A DNA stretch of 25,103 bases from JBDRTU01 sp043823825 (GCA_043823825.1 JBDRTU010000037.1:1-25103); one strand, 5' to 3'; shown: positions 1 through 8,113, numbered from the stretch's first letter. The notes: a model not told the origin generated them from the letters alone. Numbers and translations: made by a program.

Positions 1-614
1 GCCTGAAATCGTGGTAAATGTCTGCCCATTAATTCAATCTCCTTTTTAAGATCCTTGAGCTCCTCCAGAGTCAGGTGGGAATAAATTTTAATTGGCAAGT
101 ACCTGACATCCTTCGGTAAAGTCGAAGCAGGCCAACTGCCACAGACAAAATTATTTACAGGAGCATTAACTATCCCATAGAGAATATACCAGCGGATGTA
201 ATCGCTAAAATTTTCCGGTACATTATATTTTTTCGTTAAGAATAGCGATATGTGTGAAAAATAATTTATTGGTACCTTAAGGTGCATAAAACTAGACTGT
301 TTATCCGCCATACGATATCCAATCTCACCTTTTTCGAGCTTTTGGTGGATCATTTTAAGCTGTTCATTAAATCCGGATGAATTTATAACTTTATCTGATT
401 TAATAACCAAATCATTAGTCCATTGTTGAACCGCTTTTGAATTTTTGGTACCAAAACCAGATGGAGGAACACCTAAACGCTCTCGGGCTTCTAGTACATC
501 TTTTTCGAATGGCTTATAGGAAACCAGAAGTTTCATAAGATCAAGGTTTTTTTGATAAGCAGAAAACCTAATATGGGCGGATTTTCGTTTCCCACTTTGT
601 TTTTTTACATCCAT
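1..614 (-). CDS. hypothetical protein, C-terminus cut off by the window edge
   Basis: An open frame of about 204 codons starts at 614 on the minus strand and runs off the left edge without a stop. The product starts MDVKKQSGKRKSAHIRFSAY and is lysine-rich at the N-terminus. It has no signal peptide or membrane segment, and a mixed hydrophobic and charged composition typical of a soluble protein. I do not recognise the family. Another in-frame ATG lies at 644, but a perfect TATAAT on the minus strand (648 to 643) overlaps it, so transcription would start after it; ATG 614 is preferred. Neither start has a clear Shine-Dalgarno. The gene diverges from the Hsp70-like gene at 937. Confidence 0.65.
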   Translation of the reverse strand, partial: MDVKKQSGKRKSAHIRFSAYQKNLDLMKLLVSYKPFEKDVLEARERLGVPPSGFGTKNSKAVQQWTNDLVIKSDKVINSSGFNEQLKMIHQKLEKGEIGYRMADKQSSFMHLKVPINYFSHISLFLTKKYNVPENFSDYIRWYILYGIVNAPVNNFVCGSWPASTLPKDVRYLPIKIYSHLTLEELKDLKKEIELMGRHLPRFQ

Positions 615-811
615 CTTCTTAATTTTATTTATTATTCTGGGCATTATAAGGTTATGGTAAATTGCAATTTATAAAAAAGCAAGCCATAAAATTAAAAAAT
701 CAAAATTCTTATCTTCAGTAACAACAAGTACCACGATGAATCAAATATTTACATAAATATAAGACACAAAATAGACGCCCTAAAGACTTCCTCATTTGTT
801 TTATTTTATTA

Positions 812-851
812 ATCAGCAGTACTACCCCATCACTTTTCTAGTGTCGCTGAT
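812..851. other. stem-loop in the divergent promoter region
   Basis: ATCAGC (812-817) pairs with GCTGAT (846-851), and an inner CACT (831-834) pairs with AGTG (840-843) around a 5-nt loop. A TTTTT run follows at 854-858. This could be a small terminator or an operator for the divergent genes at 614 and 937. The rest of 615-936 is AT-rich, and I see nothing else there apart from the promoter elements listed separately. Confidence 0.35.
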
Positions 852-862
852 AGTTTTTGATA

Positions 863-897
863 TTGACAAAAAGGTTAAATTGTACTAAGTTCATAAT
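863..897 (+). promoter_or_regulatory. likely promoter of the Hsp70-like gene
   Basis: A perfect TTGACA lies at 863-868. The -10 is ambiguous: TACTAA (883-888) is close at 14 bp, TAAGTT (886-891) has a 17-bp spacer but a poor match, and CATAAT (892-897) is far. A good ribosome binding site AAAGGA (924-929) stands 7 nt before the ATG at 937. Confidence 0.4.
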
Positions 898-936
898 ACA
901 AAAAAGTTCACTGACAACTGAATAAAGGATACAGTT

Positions 937-2217
937 ATGAAAGATATATTCTATGGATTTGATTTTGGTACAAGTAACTGTTCCATTTCGGTTTCACGAA
1001 ACGGAATAGTGCGACTTATACCTATTGCACTTGATGGGGGTATGGTAGTTCCCTCAACCTTGTACTATACACTTCGAGGTAAGGAGTGTCACATTGGACA
1101 GGAAGCTGCCAGGCAATATGTGAAAAATCAGATGCGAGGTCGCTTTATGCAGTCAATCAAAACGCTTCTACCAGATGAAAGTTTTGATGGTACTATGATC
1201 ACTGGCGTTGGTTATAAGCAACTGGAAGATTTAATTGCCACCATCATGGTTGAGCTTAAATCAAGGGCTGATAAATATGTCGGCACAAACGTTAACTCAG
1301 TCGTATTAGGTCGTCCTGCTAAATTTTCAAACGATCCCCAAATCGAGATCATGGCTACGGAACGACTTTTAACGGCGGCTTACCGTGCTGGCTTCACTGA
1401 GGTTAAACTTCAGTTAGAACCAATTGCAGCAGCATTTCATTATGAATCACTCTTAAACCGTGATGAGACTGTACTTGTTGCTGATTTGGGTGGCGGCACA
1501 AGCGATTTTACTATTGTTAAGCTATCTCCTGGTAGACGTCTAGACCAAAATCGTTCGGGTGATATTTTAGGTTCGCTTGGGGTATCTATTGGGGGGGATA
1601 AATTTGACTCTGATATTATGCGAGCAAAGTTACTTCCATATTTTGGTTCAGAGAGTACCTATTTGGTTGGTGGTATGACATCTCCAATTAGAACCCCCGT
1701 ACCAATGCCAAAACAAATACTTGACCGCATCACTCAATGGGAACATATTGTTTTTTTAAAAACAAAAAAAATAAGGATACAAATTGATGATATATATAGG
1801 TCGTCAAGCGATCAACCAGCAGTACACCGCTTACGTACCCTGATTGAAGAAAATCTCGGCTACTCACTATTTTCTGAAATTGAATCAACCAAGCGCACTC
1901 TGTCAACAAAAAATAAAGCTCAACTAAAATACAATCAAGCAGATATTCACATACGTGAAATTATTACTCGAAGCGAATTCGAGATGCTCATTAGTTATGC
2001 TATAGCTGAATTTGATCGAAGCGTTGAGCAATTACTGACAGTGTGTGATTGTACCCCTGAACAGATTGATTCTGTTTTTTTAACTGGTGGAACATCTATT
2101 ATACCGTTGATTAGAACTTGGCTATCAAATAAGTTCGGTTCAACAAAAATCAAGGTTAGCGATACATTCACCAGTGTCTCTGCGGGATTAGGAAATAGTT
2201 CATATCTATTCAACTAA
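937..2217 (+). CDS. Hsp70-family ATPase, YegD-like (no substrate-binding domain)
   Basis: The product has the actin/Hsp70 nucleotide-binding fold. Phosphate-1 motif GFDFGTSNCS is near residues 8-17, the phosphate-2 motif ADLGGGTSDF near 182-191, and the adenosine motif FLTGGTS near 382. At 426 residues it holds only the ATPase domain; the beta-sandwich and lid of DnaK are absent. The N-terminus matches the YegD type of Hsp70 homologue rather than DnaK or MreB. The function of YegD-like proteins is poorly known; ATP-dependent protein binding is an inference. The start is supported by AAAGGA at 924-929. The gene appears monocistronic, with its own promoter and terminator. A poly-A/T patch at 1750-1770 encodes FLKTKK, a possible slippage site, but the frame is intact. 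Confidence 0.85.
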   Translation: MKDIFYGFDFGTSNCSISVSRNGIVRLIPIALDGGMVVPSTLYYTLRGKECHIGQEAARQYVKNQMRGRFMQSIKTLLPDESFDGTMITGVGYKQLEDLIATIMVELKSRADKYVGTNVNSVVLGRPAKFSNDPQIEIMATERLLTAAYRAGFTEVKLQLEPIAAAFHYESLLNRDETVLVADLGGGTSDFTIVKLSPGRRLDQNRSGDILGSLGVSIGGDKFDSDIMRAKLLPYFGSESTYLVGGMTSPIRTPVPMPKQILDRITQWEHIVFLKTKKIRIQIDDIYRSSSDQPAVHRLRTLIEENLGYSLFSEIESTKRTLSTKNKAQLKYNQADIHIREIITRSEFEMLISYAIAEFDRSVEQLLTVCDCTPEQIDSVFLTGGTSIIPLIRTWLSNKFGSTKIKVSDTFTSVSAGLGNSSYLFN

Positions 2218-2256
2218 AACGTCTCTTCAAAAACATGGAGAGACGTTCTTTTTTTA
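2218..2256 (+). terminator. Rho-independent terminator
   Basis: A perfect 9-bp stem AACGTCTCT (2218-2226) and AGAGACGTT (2239-2247) is followed by a T-rich tract. It starts right after the stop codon of the Hsp70-like gene. Confidence 0.85.
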
Positions 2257-2269
2257 TTATTAACTTAAC

Positions 2270-2875
2270 CTAAGCATTTAATTTCAGCAATTTCCGGTAT
2301 TTTTCAGAATACTCAAATTCAGAGTAACAACCATTTAAAATAGAGAGTTTATAATACAGTGTTAGATCACCTAGTAAACGACAAATAATGGCCTTAATTG
2401 GACCATTATGACTCACAATAAATAAATTCCCTTTTATTTTACCCTTAAGCATCCCGCCAAAGACATTGAAAACGTGTCCACAAAATTTTTCTATTGATAG
2501 TCCAGAAGGGTATTTAAATTTAAGCCTTATCTTGGCGTCACGATTATTATTATACTTTCTTTCCCACTCATCGACGGTCATTTTCAAATCGTTATTTCTA
2601 GTTTTGGATAAAAATAAAAAACCTTTATTTATCTCATTCAAAAAACTTTTTACTACGAGTGAACGATTGGGAAACAAAATTTTTCCAGATTGTTTAGTAC
2701 TAACATCATCTGATATTATTATTTTATCCATCTGACTGGGTTTAGGTAGCCTTTTTTTTAATAATTTTAATTCTTTAATACCCAAAGACGTCAACGACGA
2801 CTGATCCGCATCTCCGACAACTAATCGAGTTTCATTTTGTAGTGTTGAACCGTGTCGAATAAGATATATTTTCAT
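2270..2875 (-). CDS. histidine phosphatase family protein (phosphoglycerate mutase-like)
   Basis: The N-terminus carries the family signature RHGST at residues 7-11, with His8 as the expected phospho-acceptor. The second catalytic His sits in IVSHNGP near residue 155. Length (201 aa) is normal for the branch-2 histidine phosphatases, which dephosphorylate small molecules such as sugar phosphates or nucleotide intermediates; the substrate cannot be read from sequence. The start codon overlaps the stop of the Nudix gene (ATGA at 2872-2875), which implies translational coupling. It is the last gene of the leftward operon that begins at 5929, so a role in sugar or nucleotide-sugar metabolism is plausible. 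Confidence 0.85.
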   Translation of the reverse strand: MKIYLIRHGSTLQNETRLVVGDADQSSLTSLGIKELKLLKKRLPKPSQMDKIIISDDVSTKQSGKILFPNRSLVVKSFLNEINKGFLFLSKTRNNDLKMTVDEWERKYNNNRDAKIRLKFKYPSGLSIEKFCGHVFNVFGGMLKGKIKGNLFIVSHNGPIKAIICRLLGDLTLYYKLSILNGCYSEFEYSEKYRKLLKLNA

Positions 2876-3318
2876 GTTTTAACCTCAAAACCATATTCCA
2901 CGTACCTCACATTTTCCAGTAATCGCTCTACTGCATAATTTACGTGTGTAACCATCGAATTTATCGGGAGTTCACCTAAAGTAAACCATTTCAAATCACT
3001 ACAAACTGTGGGTTCCATGTTACGTGGTTCTCCTTGCCATGCCTTACAAATAAAGAATGCGTAAATACGCTCTCCCCGCTCATCATGGTGATGCATTATA
3101 AGTGGCTGACTAAGTTCCTTAGTATTAATCTTAACACCGATCTCTTCTTGAGCCTCACGAATGGCTGCAGATGTAATTGATTCACCAGTATTTAATCTCC
3201 CCGCCGGGACAGACCATTTGCCGTCTTGAAAACCTGTCCCTACTCTCTGTAATAGTAGTATTTGTTTACCTTTAATAAAAAATATATGTACGGCGATGGG
3301 TAAGTTTGCGTGATTCAT
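2872..3318 (-). CDS. Nudix hydrolase
   Basis: A complete Nudix box (GX5EX7REUXEEXGU) is present: Gly40, Glu46, then REAQEEIGV at residues 54-62. This motif binds Mg2+ and cleaves nucleoside diphosphates linked to another group. The 148-aa length is typical of MutT-like single-domain enzymes. The C-terminal part (FFICKAWQGEP and onward) resembles general NTP or ADP-sugar pyrophosphatases, but the substrate is undetermined. The gene follows the ParB-like gene by 14 bp and overlaps the phosphatase start by 4 bp. The pair Nudix plus histidine phosphatase could act in sequence on a nucleotide sugar and its released phosphate; this is an inference. Confidence 0.9.
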   Translation of the reverse strand: MNHANLPIAVHIFFIKGKQILLLQRVGTGFQDGKWSVPAGRLNTGESITSAAIREAQEEIGVKINTKELSQPLIMHHHDERGERIYAFFICKAWQGEPRNMEPTVCSDLKWFTLGELPINSMVTHVNYAVERLLENVRYVEYGFEVKT

Positions 3319-3332
3319 ATACTATATTAATT

Positions 3333-4256
3333 CTAAATCTTGGGCCCAAGATTATACTTAGTTAGTAATTTTTTACCAATACTTTTATTATCAATGACAT
3401 GAATAATATTGTCAAAAAAATAATCCTTCATGTTTGGCATAACTTTACTCCTAATATCATGTTTTAAAACATCCACACTGGAAAAAGGGGTATTAACTAC
3501 AATAATACCCACCTGTGAATCTACTGCTGAAAGTTTGTCGGCTTTACTAACGATTCTTTCTGGCGCCATACCATCAATTTCATAAGAATCAATAATAAAT
3601 TTTTTTATATCCCCCTTAAAATCTTTAATAAAAGCTCGTCTAAGCTCTCCACTTTGTATTGACTGAATTATTGGCTCCCAATGATCAAGAGCTGCACCCC
3701 AAACAATAGCAACCTGTTCATCGGTTTTTTCCGCCTGATACTTGTCAAAAAGTTGTTTTTTTATCTCATCAACTCGTTCAAGCTGTTCGTTGGTAAAATT
3801 ATTATCTTGAAACCATTGTCTGTCATAGCTATGTGCACTAGCTTTATAAATAGCAACTTTAGGTCGTGCGTCAAACAATGCCGCGCAAGCTACCCGATGA
3901 GAACCGTCAAAAAAATTATAGTTTTCATCAATAGGAATCGGGTGCGCAGGATCAAATCCGTTTTGCGCGAACTCTTGAATCATTTTGTCAAAGCCCTCAC
4001 GATGAGAAAAACCCGCTCTCTTAATTTGCATCTTATCATAAAAGTCAGTCCAAAAATTATACTCTTCATCAAGCACTCCTGAAGCAATTTTTCTTGCATA
4101 CCCATACTTAACAAAAACATCATAGTGAGAGTCGGATAATAACTCACCTACTGTACAAGTATGTTCCCGGGAAATTTGTGGCTCATTTTCTCTGGGAACC
4201 CAGATTGTACCTATCTGGTCTTTCTCGCTTTTATGATGATATCTTTCTGTTTCCAT
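3333..4256 (-). CDS. ParB-like N-terminal motif protein of a glycan-type operon
   Basis: The 307-aa product has HPIPIDENYNFFDGSHRVAC near residues 105-124. GSHR after a short hydrophobic and acidic stretch is the ParB/sulfiredoxin-type signature, whose Arg/His bind nucleotide phosphates. The C-terminal half (from about residue 180, VAIVWGAALDHWEPI) is a separate domain I do not recognise with confidence. It resembles domains found with sugar-transfer or kinase proteins in capsule loci. There is no HTH of the chromosome-partition ParB kind, so it is not a parABS component. It sits 9 bp after the SDR gene and 14 bp before the Nudix gene. A nucleotide-dependent enzyme in glycan modification is the best guess. 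Confidence 0.5.
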   Translation of the reverse strand: METERYHHKSEKDQIGTIWVPRENEPQISREHTCTVGELLSDSHYDVFVKYGYARKIASGVLDEEYNFWTDFYDKMQIKRAGFSHREGFDKMIQEFAQNGFDPAHPIPIDENYNFFDGSHRVACAALFDARPKVAIYKASAHSYDRQWFQDNNFTNEQLERVDEIKKQLFDKYQAEKTDEQVAIVWGAALDHWEPIIQSIQSGELRRAFIKDFKGDIKKFIIDSYEIDGMAPERIVSKADKLSAVDSQVGIIVVNTPFSSVDVLKHDIRSKVMPNMKDYFFDNIIHVIDNKSIGKKLLTKYNLGPKI

Positions 4257-4265
4257 ATAGAATAC

Positions 4266-5015
4266 TTACGCCATATAATCCCCACCACAAACATCTAGTG
4301 TTGTACCACTAATGTACCCGTTCTTTTGAGTGGCATAGAACAAGACCGCAGCCGCTACATCTTCAGGACTACCTAATCTACCTAACGGATTTCTCAAACG
4401 ATGTTCATTGTGAACTTTATTACTAGTATAACGTTTATGAAACTTTCCCTGAATAAATCCAGGGGTTAGAGTATTTACTCGAATACCAGATGGGCCAAGT
4501 TCGTAAGCCAGCGATCTACTTAATGAAATGATTGCACCTTTAGCCATGCTATATGGTGTACTGCGATCACCCTTACCAGACCTGGCAGTTAAAGACGATA
4601 TAAAAATAATCGAGCCACTTCGACGCATAAATGGCAACACTTGTTGGGTAAAAAGAAAGGCTGATTTGAGATTTATATTAAGCACATGCTGTACAAAATT
4701 CCAACTAAGATTCTTAAATGATTTTCTAGCCACTAAATCACCTATTGCAAAAACCAAAACATCAATTCGCTTTATTCCAAGGCGTTTTAATTTTTGAAAT
4801 TGAAGTTTTACTTGTGGCTCAGAGGTCGCATCGCACTGTATAGTATTAATCACCACCGCCTTGTGACGGGCCTGGAATGTTTTAAGTCTTCGACTATTTT
4901 TATTAGAGTGTAAAATTAGATGCGCACCTGCTTTATAGCATAAGTCAGCGCATGCTAACCCAATATCACCAGATGAACCCGCTATCAATATTGTCTTCTT
5001 TTGTAAATCTAACAT
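4266..5015 (-). CDS. SDR family oxidoreductase (FabG-like)
   Basis: This is a classical short-chain dehydrogenase/reductase of 249 aa. The Rossmann motif AGSSGDIG is at residues 12-19, an NIN motif near 113-115, catalytic Ser at about 140-141, and YSMAK with Tyr155 and Lys159. The C-terminal GGDYMA tail is also typical. It catalyses NAD(P)H-dependent carbonyl/alcohol conversion. FabG itself is possible, but the operon (pyruvyl transferase upstream; Nudix and phosphatase downstream) argues for a sugar or lipid-linked substrate. The ATG starts 2 bp after the stop codon of the upstream gene, so the two are almost certainly co-transcribed. Confidence 0.88.
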   Translation of the reverse strand: MLDLQKKTILIAGSSGDIGLACADLCYKAGAHLILHSNKNSRRLKTFQARHKAVVINTIQCDATSEPQVKLQFQKLKRLGIKRIDVLVFAIGDLVARKSFKNLSWNFVQHVLNINLKSAFLFTQQVLPFMRRSGSIIFISSLTARSGKGDRSTPYSMAKGAIISLSRSLAYELGPSGIRVNTLTPGFIQGKFHKRYTSNKVHNEHRLRNPLGRLGSPEDVAAAVLFYATQKNGYISGTTLDVCGGDYMA

Positions 5016-5017
5016 AG

Positions 5018-5929
5018 TTAGTCTAATTTGCGAGGCATAACTGCTCTCGAAAAATGTTTAAGATGTGTACGTGCGTCAAAATTTAAGCGAATAAGACTGC
5101 TCTGATAATGATATTCATAAAGACTTTTAAGTTTATTAGAAAATATTACTGGAGAACAAGGTCTATTAACAGCCGCTGCAAATATTACACCATGGGCACG
5201 AAATGTCAATATTGATTCACACTTGCTGTATGCTGAACTAACATCTGTAAACGTTTTTGGTCTACAAATGTTGAAACCACCCTTAAAATTTTTTTTGGAA
5301 AATCTATAATCATCTTCGTCATGACAGATAATACTCACCTGCTGTACCCCAACCTTTGCTGCTATATCCCTGATCAATTTTTTCGTCTGACTGAGAAACC
5401 TTCTTGAAGTAGCTGTATGCCCAAAACTCGCAGTAATGCCAATCCTGAATAGAATTTTTTCTGTTTTATGATCCAATGAATCATGTAATACCGTGTAGGT
5501 AGGACAAGGAGCAACTAGACATTTTAATTTTAATTTGTCTTCAATGAAATTCTTCGTTAATATGTCTCTCACGGTAATTTTATTTGCATTTTCAATCCAA
5601 TCATGAAGTGAAGAAAGATCATTCCGTGTAAACAAGGGGTCGAGTAAATCGCAGTTAAGCCCGACTCCATATATCTCATAATCATTTTTTTTTCGAAGTA
5701 AATAATCCCCATAAACTTCTCTAACAAAAAAATTAGGCCTAATCATTCCTCCACCCCCATAAATGACGTGAAGATATTTTGAAACCCCCGCATCTCGTGG
5801 CAAAATAAAGATCTTTGACTTACGACTTAATAGTTTAGCTATTGCCTCGGCACTAAGAATGTCTCCAATATTCTCTCGTCCCGTATTTACATGGGTTGAT
5901 ATTACTATACCAGTAGTTAACTGCGTCAT
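5018..5929 (-). CDS. polysaccharide pyruvyl transferase family protein (CsaB/WcaK-like)
   Basis: The 303-aa product shows the family layout. Near the N-terminus is a GRENIGD loop (residues 18-24, the usual GN.GD site), then VIYGGGGMIRP near 55-65. YGVGLNC follows, and near 245 LTFRAHGVIFAAAV carries the conserved R..H..I.A motif. These GT-B-like enzymes transfer pyruvate from phosphoenolpyruvate to cell-wall or capsule sugars; some members have lost that activity. It is the first gene of the leftward operon. A weak -10 (TATTTT, minus strand 5942 to 5937) lies 7 nt before the ATG and no Shine-Dalgarno is visible. Confidence 0.8.
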   Translation of the reverse strand: MTQLTTGIVISTHVNTGRENIGDILSAEAIAKLLSRKSKIFILPRDAGVSKYLHVIYGGGGMIRPNFFVREVYGDYLLRKKNDYEIYGVGLNCDLLDPLFTRNDLSSLHDWIENANKITVRDILTKNFIEDKLKLKCLVAPCPTYTVLHDSLDHKTEKILFRIGITASFGHTATSRRFLSQTKKLIRDIAAKVGVQQVSIICHDEDDYRFSKKNFKGGFNICRPKTFTDVSSAYSKCESILTFRAHGVIFAAAVNRPCSPVIFSNKLKSLYEYHYQSSLIRLNFDARTHLKHFSRAVMPRKLD

Positions 5930-6109
5930 TATGGTTAAAATAGCGTTAAATTAAAATATCTATATGATAAATCTGCAAAACATGCATTATTTATATTTTA
6001 GCAGATTTTTCACTTATACATCTATAACTCAGTTTTTCCGATAATACCTAAAAATTATTAATGCTCTATTTAATACCCTAATTTTTTTCAACTACTCTCC
6101 CCAACTAAC

Positions 6110-6148
6110 AAAAAACGAGACATTAAACTCGCCCCTAAAAACTGTCTC
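6110..6148 (-). terminator. possible leftward terminator in the 5930-6486 spacer
   Basis: On the minus strand GAGACA (6148-6143) can pair with TGTCTC (6122-6117), followed by G and six T (6116-6110). No gene is visible for it to end. It would stop transcripts coming leftward out of the tandem-repeat region at 6175-6382, before they reach the operon at 5929. A second GAGACA copy (minus strand 6157-6152) could pair instead. Confidence 0.45.
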
Positions 6149-6174
6149 ATTTGTCTCATTTTGAAAAATTACCC

Positions 6175-6268
6175 TGACCCACGTGCCTAAAAGTGTCCAC
6201 TATCCAAACGCTCAAAAATCCCTTATAATACCTCTAAAATGGTGGTACTAGACCTAAGCACACCGCCA
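6175..6268. repeat. 94-bp tandem direct repeat, copy 1
   Basis: This copy begins TGACCCACGTGCC and ends GCACACCGCCA. It is about 85% identical to copy 2 at 6289-6382, with a 114-bp period. Both share an uninterrupted CTATCCAAACGCTCAAAAAT, a TATAAT-like box (here 6224-6229), and a GTGGTACTAGACCTAAGCAC block. The 3' end can form a short hairpin (TGGTGG with CCGCCA, one G-T pair). In one frame both copies read SKRSKIPYN and VVLDLSTPP with a stop at the same place. Confidence 0.85.
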
Positions 6269-6288
6269 AGACAACTTTTTATCGGAGG

Positions 6289-6382
6289 TGACCCACGAGC
6301 CTAGAATTTCGCTCTATCCAAACGCTCAAAAATCCCTTATAATATCTCTGAAACAGTGGTACTAGACCTAAGCACACCGCCA
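6289..6382. repeat. 94-bp tandem direct repeat, copy 2
   Basis: This is the second copy of the 94-bp repeat. Differences cluster at the 5' end, after the GACCCACG block, and around the middle (ATCTCTGAAACAG against ACCTCTAAAATGG). It ends 20 bp before the TTGACA of the protease promoter, so it could act as an upstream regulatory region of that gene. The remaining spacer (5930-6109 and 6269-6288) is AT-rich with no coding signal. Confidence 0.85.
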
Positions 6383-6402
6383 TATGTAACTAGGATGGTT
6401 AT

Positions 6403-6430
6403 TTGACAATATTCCACAAATATGTATAAT
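6403..6430 (+). promoter_or_regulatory. sigma-70 type promoter of the protease gene
   Basis: A perfect TTGACA (6403-6408), a 16-bp spacer and a perfect TATAAT (6425-6430). Transcription would start near 6437, leaving a leader of about 50 nt before ATG 6487. Confidence 0.85.
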
Positions 6431-6486
6431 CAGATATAAGGTCGAAATTTAAATAATAAAAAATCTTATAACTTAACCAAAAAACT

Positions 6487-7347
6487 ATGATAAAAAAACT
6501 TTTTGTTTTTACCATAATCTTAGCGCTATTTGCGCTAATGGTGCCGGTATCGTCTCAAACAACTAACGCGGCCGGACCAAAAATTGATCTGCCTGAGCAA
6601 GCTGGTGTTTATGATGTACCGGGAAATCCTCATTTAAAATTGAGAGTATTTGTACATCCGGCAAAAAATCAAAATCATGAAAAACAGGATAATAAGGCTA
6701 AACCAGCAGGTAAAGGTAAACCAGCGCCGCCACCGCCCACTGAAACTTGCAGCCCCACCAACACAGCTGACCCTGATTCTTCAGCAGTTGTTAACGGCGC
6801 AGGTTGGAGCTTGCCTTCAACTTGGGTTTATAGATTAAACCTTGGCAGCGTACCATCTTCAGTTGGTTCTGGAAATTTAGCTACTATTACTGACAGCTCC
6901 TATAATGCTTGGCTTAATGCTGCGCCAAATGTGTCAGCAGCAGTAAGCATTACACGCGGCAGTGATACAGGTACCAACCGAGCCAGACTAGATGGTCAAA
7001 ATATTATTACCTGGGGTAGAACCTCTGGTTCTGCTCTGGCTACATCTTATGTTTGGTATTACACTGCTACTGGTATAGCAGCTGAAGTTGATACGATTAT
7101 GAATAAAAAATTCAGCTGGAAGTGGTCCGACCCTGCCACTTGGCCTAGTGGACAAACCTGCGCTTATCAAGGTGTTTATGACGCGCAAGATATTCTTACT
7201 CATGAACTTGGCCATACTATGGGCTTAGCAGACGAATATGAAAGCGCCTATCAACACAACACGATGTATGGTTATGGATCAACTGGTGAAACTAAGAAAA
7301 ACACTTTAACTACTGGTGACAAAGTTGGTGTAGAAAATCTGTATTAA
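6487..7347 (+). CDS. secreted metzincin-like zinc metalloprotease
   Basis: The 286-aa product begins with a signal peptide: MIKK, a hydrophobic core at residues 5-20, and a likely cut near residue 29. A low-complexity Lys/Pro linker (about 59-85) precedes the catalytic domain. The active site is HELGHTMGLADEY (residues 239-251): His239, Glu240 and His243 are the zinc-site residues of a metzincin. Met260 in NTMYGYG fits the Met-turn. The third ligand position is Asp249 instead of the matrixin His, as known for snapalysin-type (M7) enzymes. Cys88 and Cys225 could form a disulfide. It is likely an exported protease acting at the surface or outside the cell. The gene has its own promoter and terminator; no clear Shine-Dalgarno is visible. 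Confidence 0.82.
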   Translation: MIKKLFVFTIILALFALMVPVSSQTTNAAGPKIDLPEQAGVYDVPGNPHLKLRVFVHPAKNQNHEKQDNKAKPAGKGKPAPPPPTETCSPTNTADPDSSAVVNGAGWSLPSTWVYRLNLGSVPSSVGSGNLATITDSSYNAWLNAAPNVSAAVSITRGSDTGTNRARLDGQNIITWGRTSGSALATSYVWYYTATGIAAEVDTIMNKKFSWKWSDPATWPSGQTCAYQGVYDAQDILTHELGHTMGLADEYESAYQHNTMYGYGSTGETKKNTLTTGDKVGVENLY

Positions 7348-7365
7348 TAAATAAATAAGTTATCC

Positions 7366-7407
7366 AGTAAAACAGGATTAAAAACCCTGTTTTACTTTAG
7401 GGTTTTT
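7366..7407 (+). terminator. terminator after the protease gene
   Basis: AGTAAAACAGG (7366-7376) pairs with CCTGTTTTACT (7386-7396). An overlapping alternative stem, AAAAACCCT with AGGGTTTTT, ends in the T tract. Either form would end transcription here. Confidence 0.75.
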
Positions 7408-7456
7408 ATTAATAAATTATTTTATTTAATATAGTTAACACTATGATTATATTTAT

Positions 7457-7485
7457 TTGACATAATGATTTAAGTAATATAACAT
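7457..7485 (+). promoter_or_regulatory. promoter of the 168-aa hypothetical gene
   Basis: TTGACA at 7457-7462, with -10 either TATAAC (7478-7483, 15-bp spacer) or TAACAT (7480-7485, 17-bp spacer). A strong AGGAG (7530-7534) lies 6 nt before ATG 7541. Confidence 0.6.
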
Positions 7486-7540
7486 AGCAACAAAGGAAAA
7501 AATAAATTATATACAATAAATACCAACATAGGAGTTTGAA

Positions 7541-8047
7541 ATGATAACAAATAAAAATAGTGGTCCAGAATACTTAACAGTCAATACGCAATTATTTGGC
7601 TTTGAACAAGTACACACTGGGTTAACTCTAGAGTTGACAAAAAAATATTGGGAGGTAAAGTTCTATAAACCCATTTTTGAACAACTTCAAAACTTTTTAA
7701 TTAAAGACAATCTAGGCTTCCCGGTTGAATTGTTGCCACTTAGCTTGCTTGACAAACCTATAGAAACTGAGAATCATCGACTTACAACTATTGATGTAGA
7801 TAAAAACACACCACACCAATATCGTGCAGGATATTTTTTCAAGACAATTAAAAATCATAATGAAATCACAATTGCGGTATTGTTTCCTGGTACGGATACA
7901 AATCGCTCGGTGGCTCTATTTGTAAGAGATAAGGCAAAGCCAGCTGACGGCGAAACGATTATAATAAAAATGATTTTTTGGTTCAAAGATCAAAAAAATA
8001 TTGACTGGATAAAAGAATATAAAAAAAATATAACACCGCGTCTTTAA
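7541..8047 (+). CDS. hypothetical protein, 168 aa
   Basis: I do not recognise this protein. It looks like a soluble cytoplasmic alpha/beta protein: no signal peptide, no membrane segment, many aromatic and lysine residues. Regular beta-like stretches include ITIAVLFPG near residue 108 and IIIKMIFWF near 140. The gene is well supported by a promoter (7457), a strong AGGAG ribosome site at 7530-7534 and a terminator at 8076. It stands alone between the protease gene and the convergent PIN gene. The strong Shine-Dalgarno is unusual in this window, where most genes have none. Confidence 0.75.
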   Translation: MITNKNSGPEYLTVNTQLFGFEQVHTGLTLELTKKYWEVKFYKPIFEQLQNFLIKDNLGFPVELLPLSLLDKPIETENHRLTTIDVDKNTPHQYRAGYFFKTIKNHNEITIAVLFPGTDTNRSVALFVRDKAKPADGETIIIKMIFWFKDQKNIDWIKEYKKNITPRL

Positions 8048-8075
8048 GACTGGTTACATATTAACATTAATTTAG

Positions 8076-8113
8076 GAGACATAGTTTATTAATATCAACT
8101 TGTCTCTTTTTTT
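8076..8113 (+). terminator. Rho-independent terminator
   Basis: GAGACA (8076-8081) pairs with TGTCTC (8101-8106), and AGTT/AACT inside extends the stem. A run of seven T (8107-8113) follows and touches the 3' end of the convergent PIN gene. Confidence 0.75.

Noticed and set aside
3333..4256. Chromosome-partition ParB
   Set aside because: Only the GSHR-type motif is present. There is no HTH domain and no parA, and the gene sits among sugar-enzyme genes.
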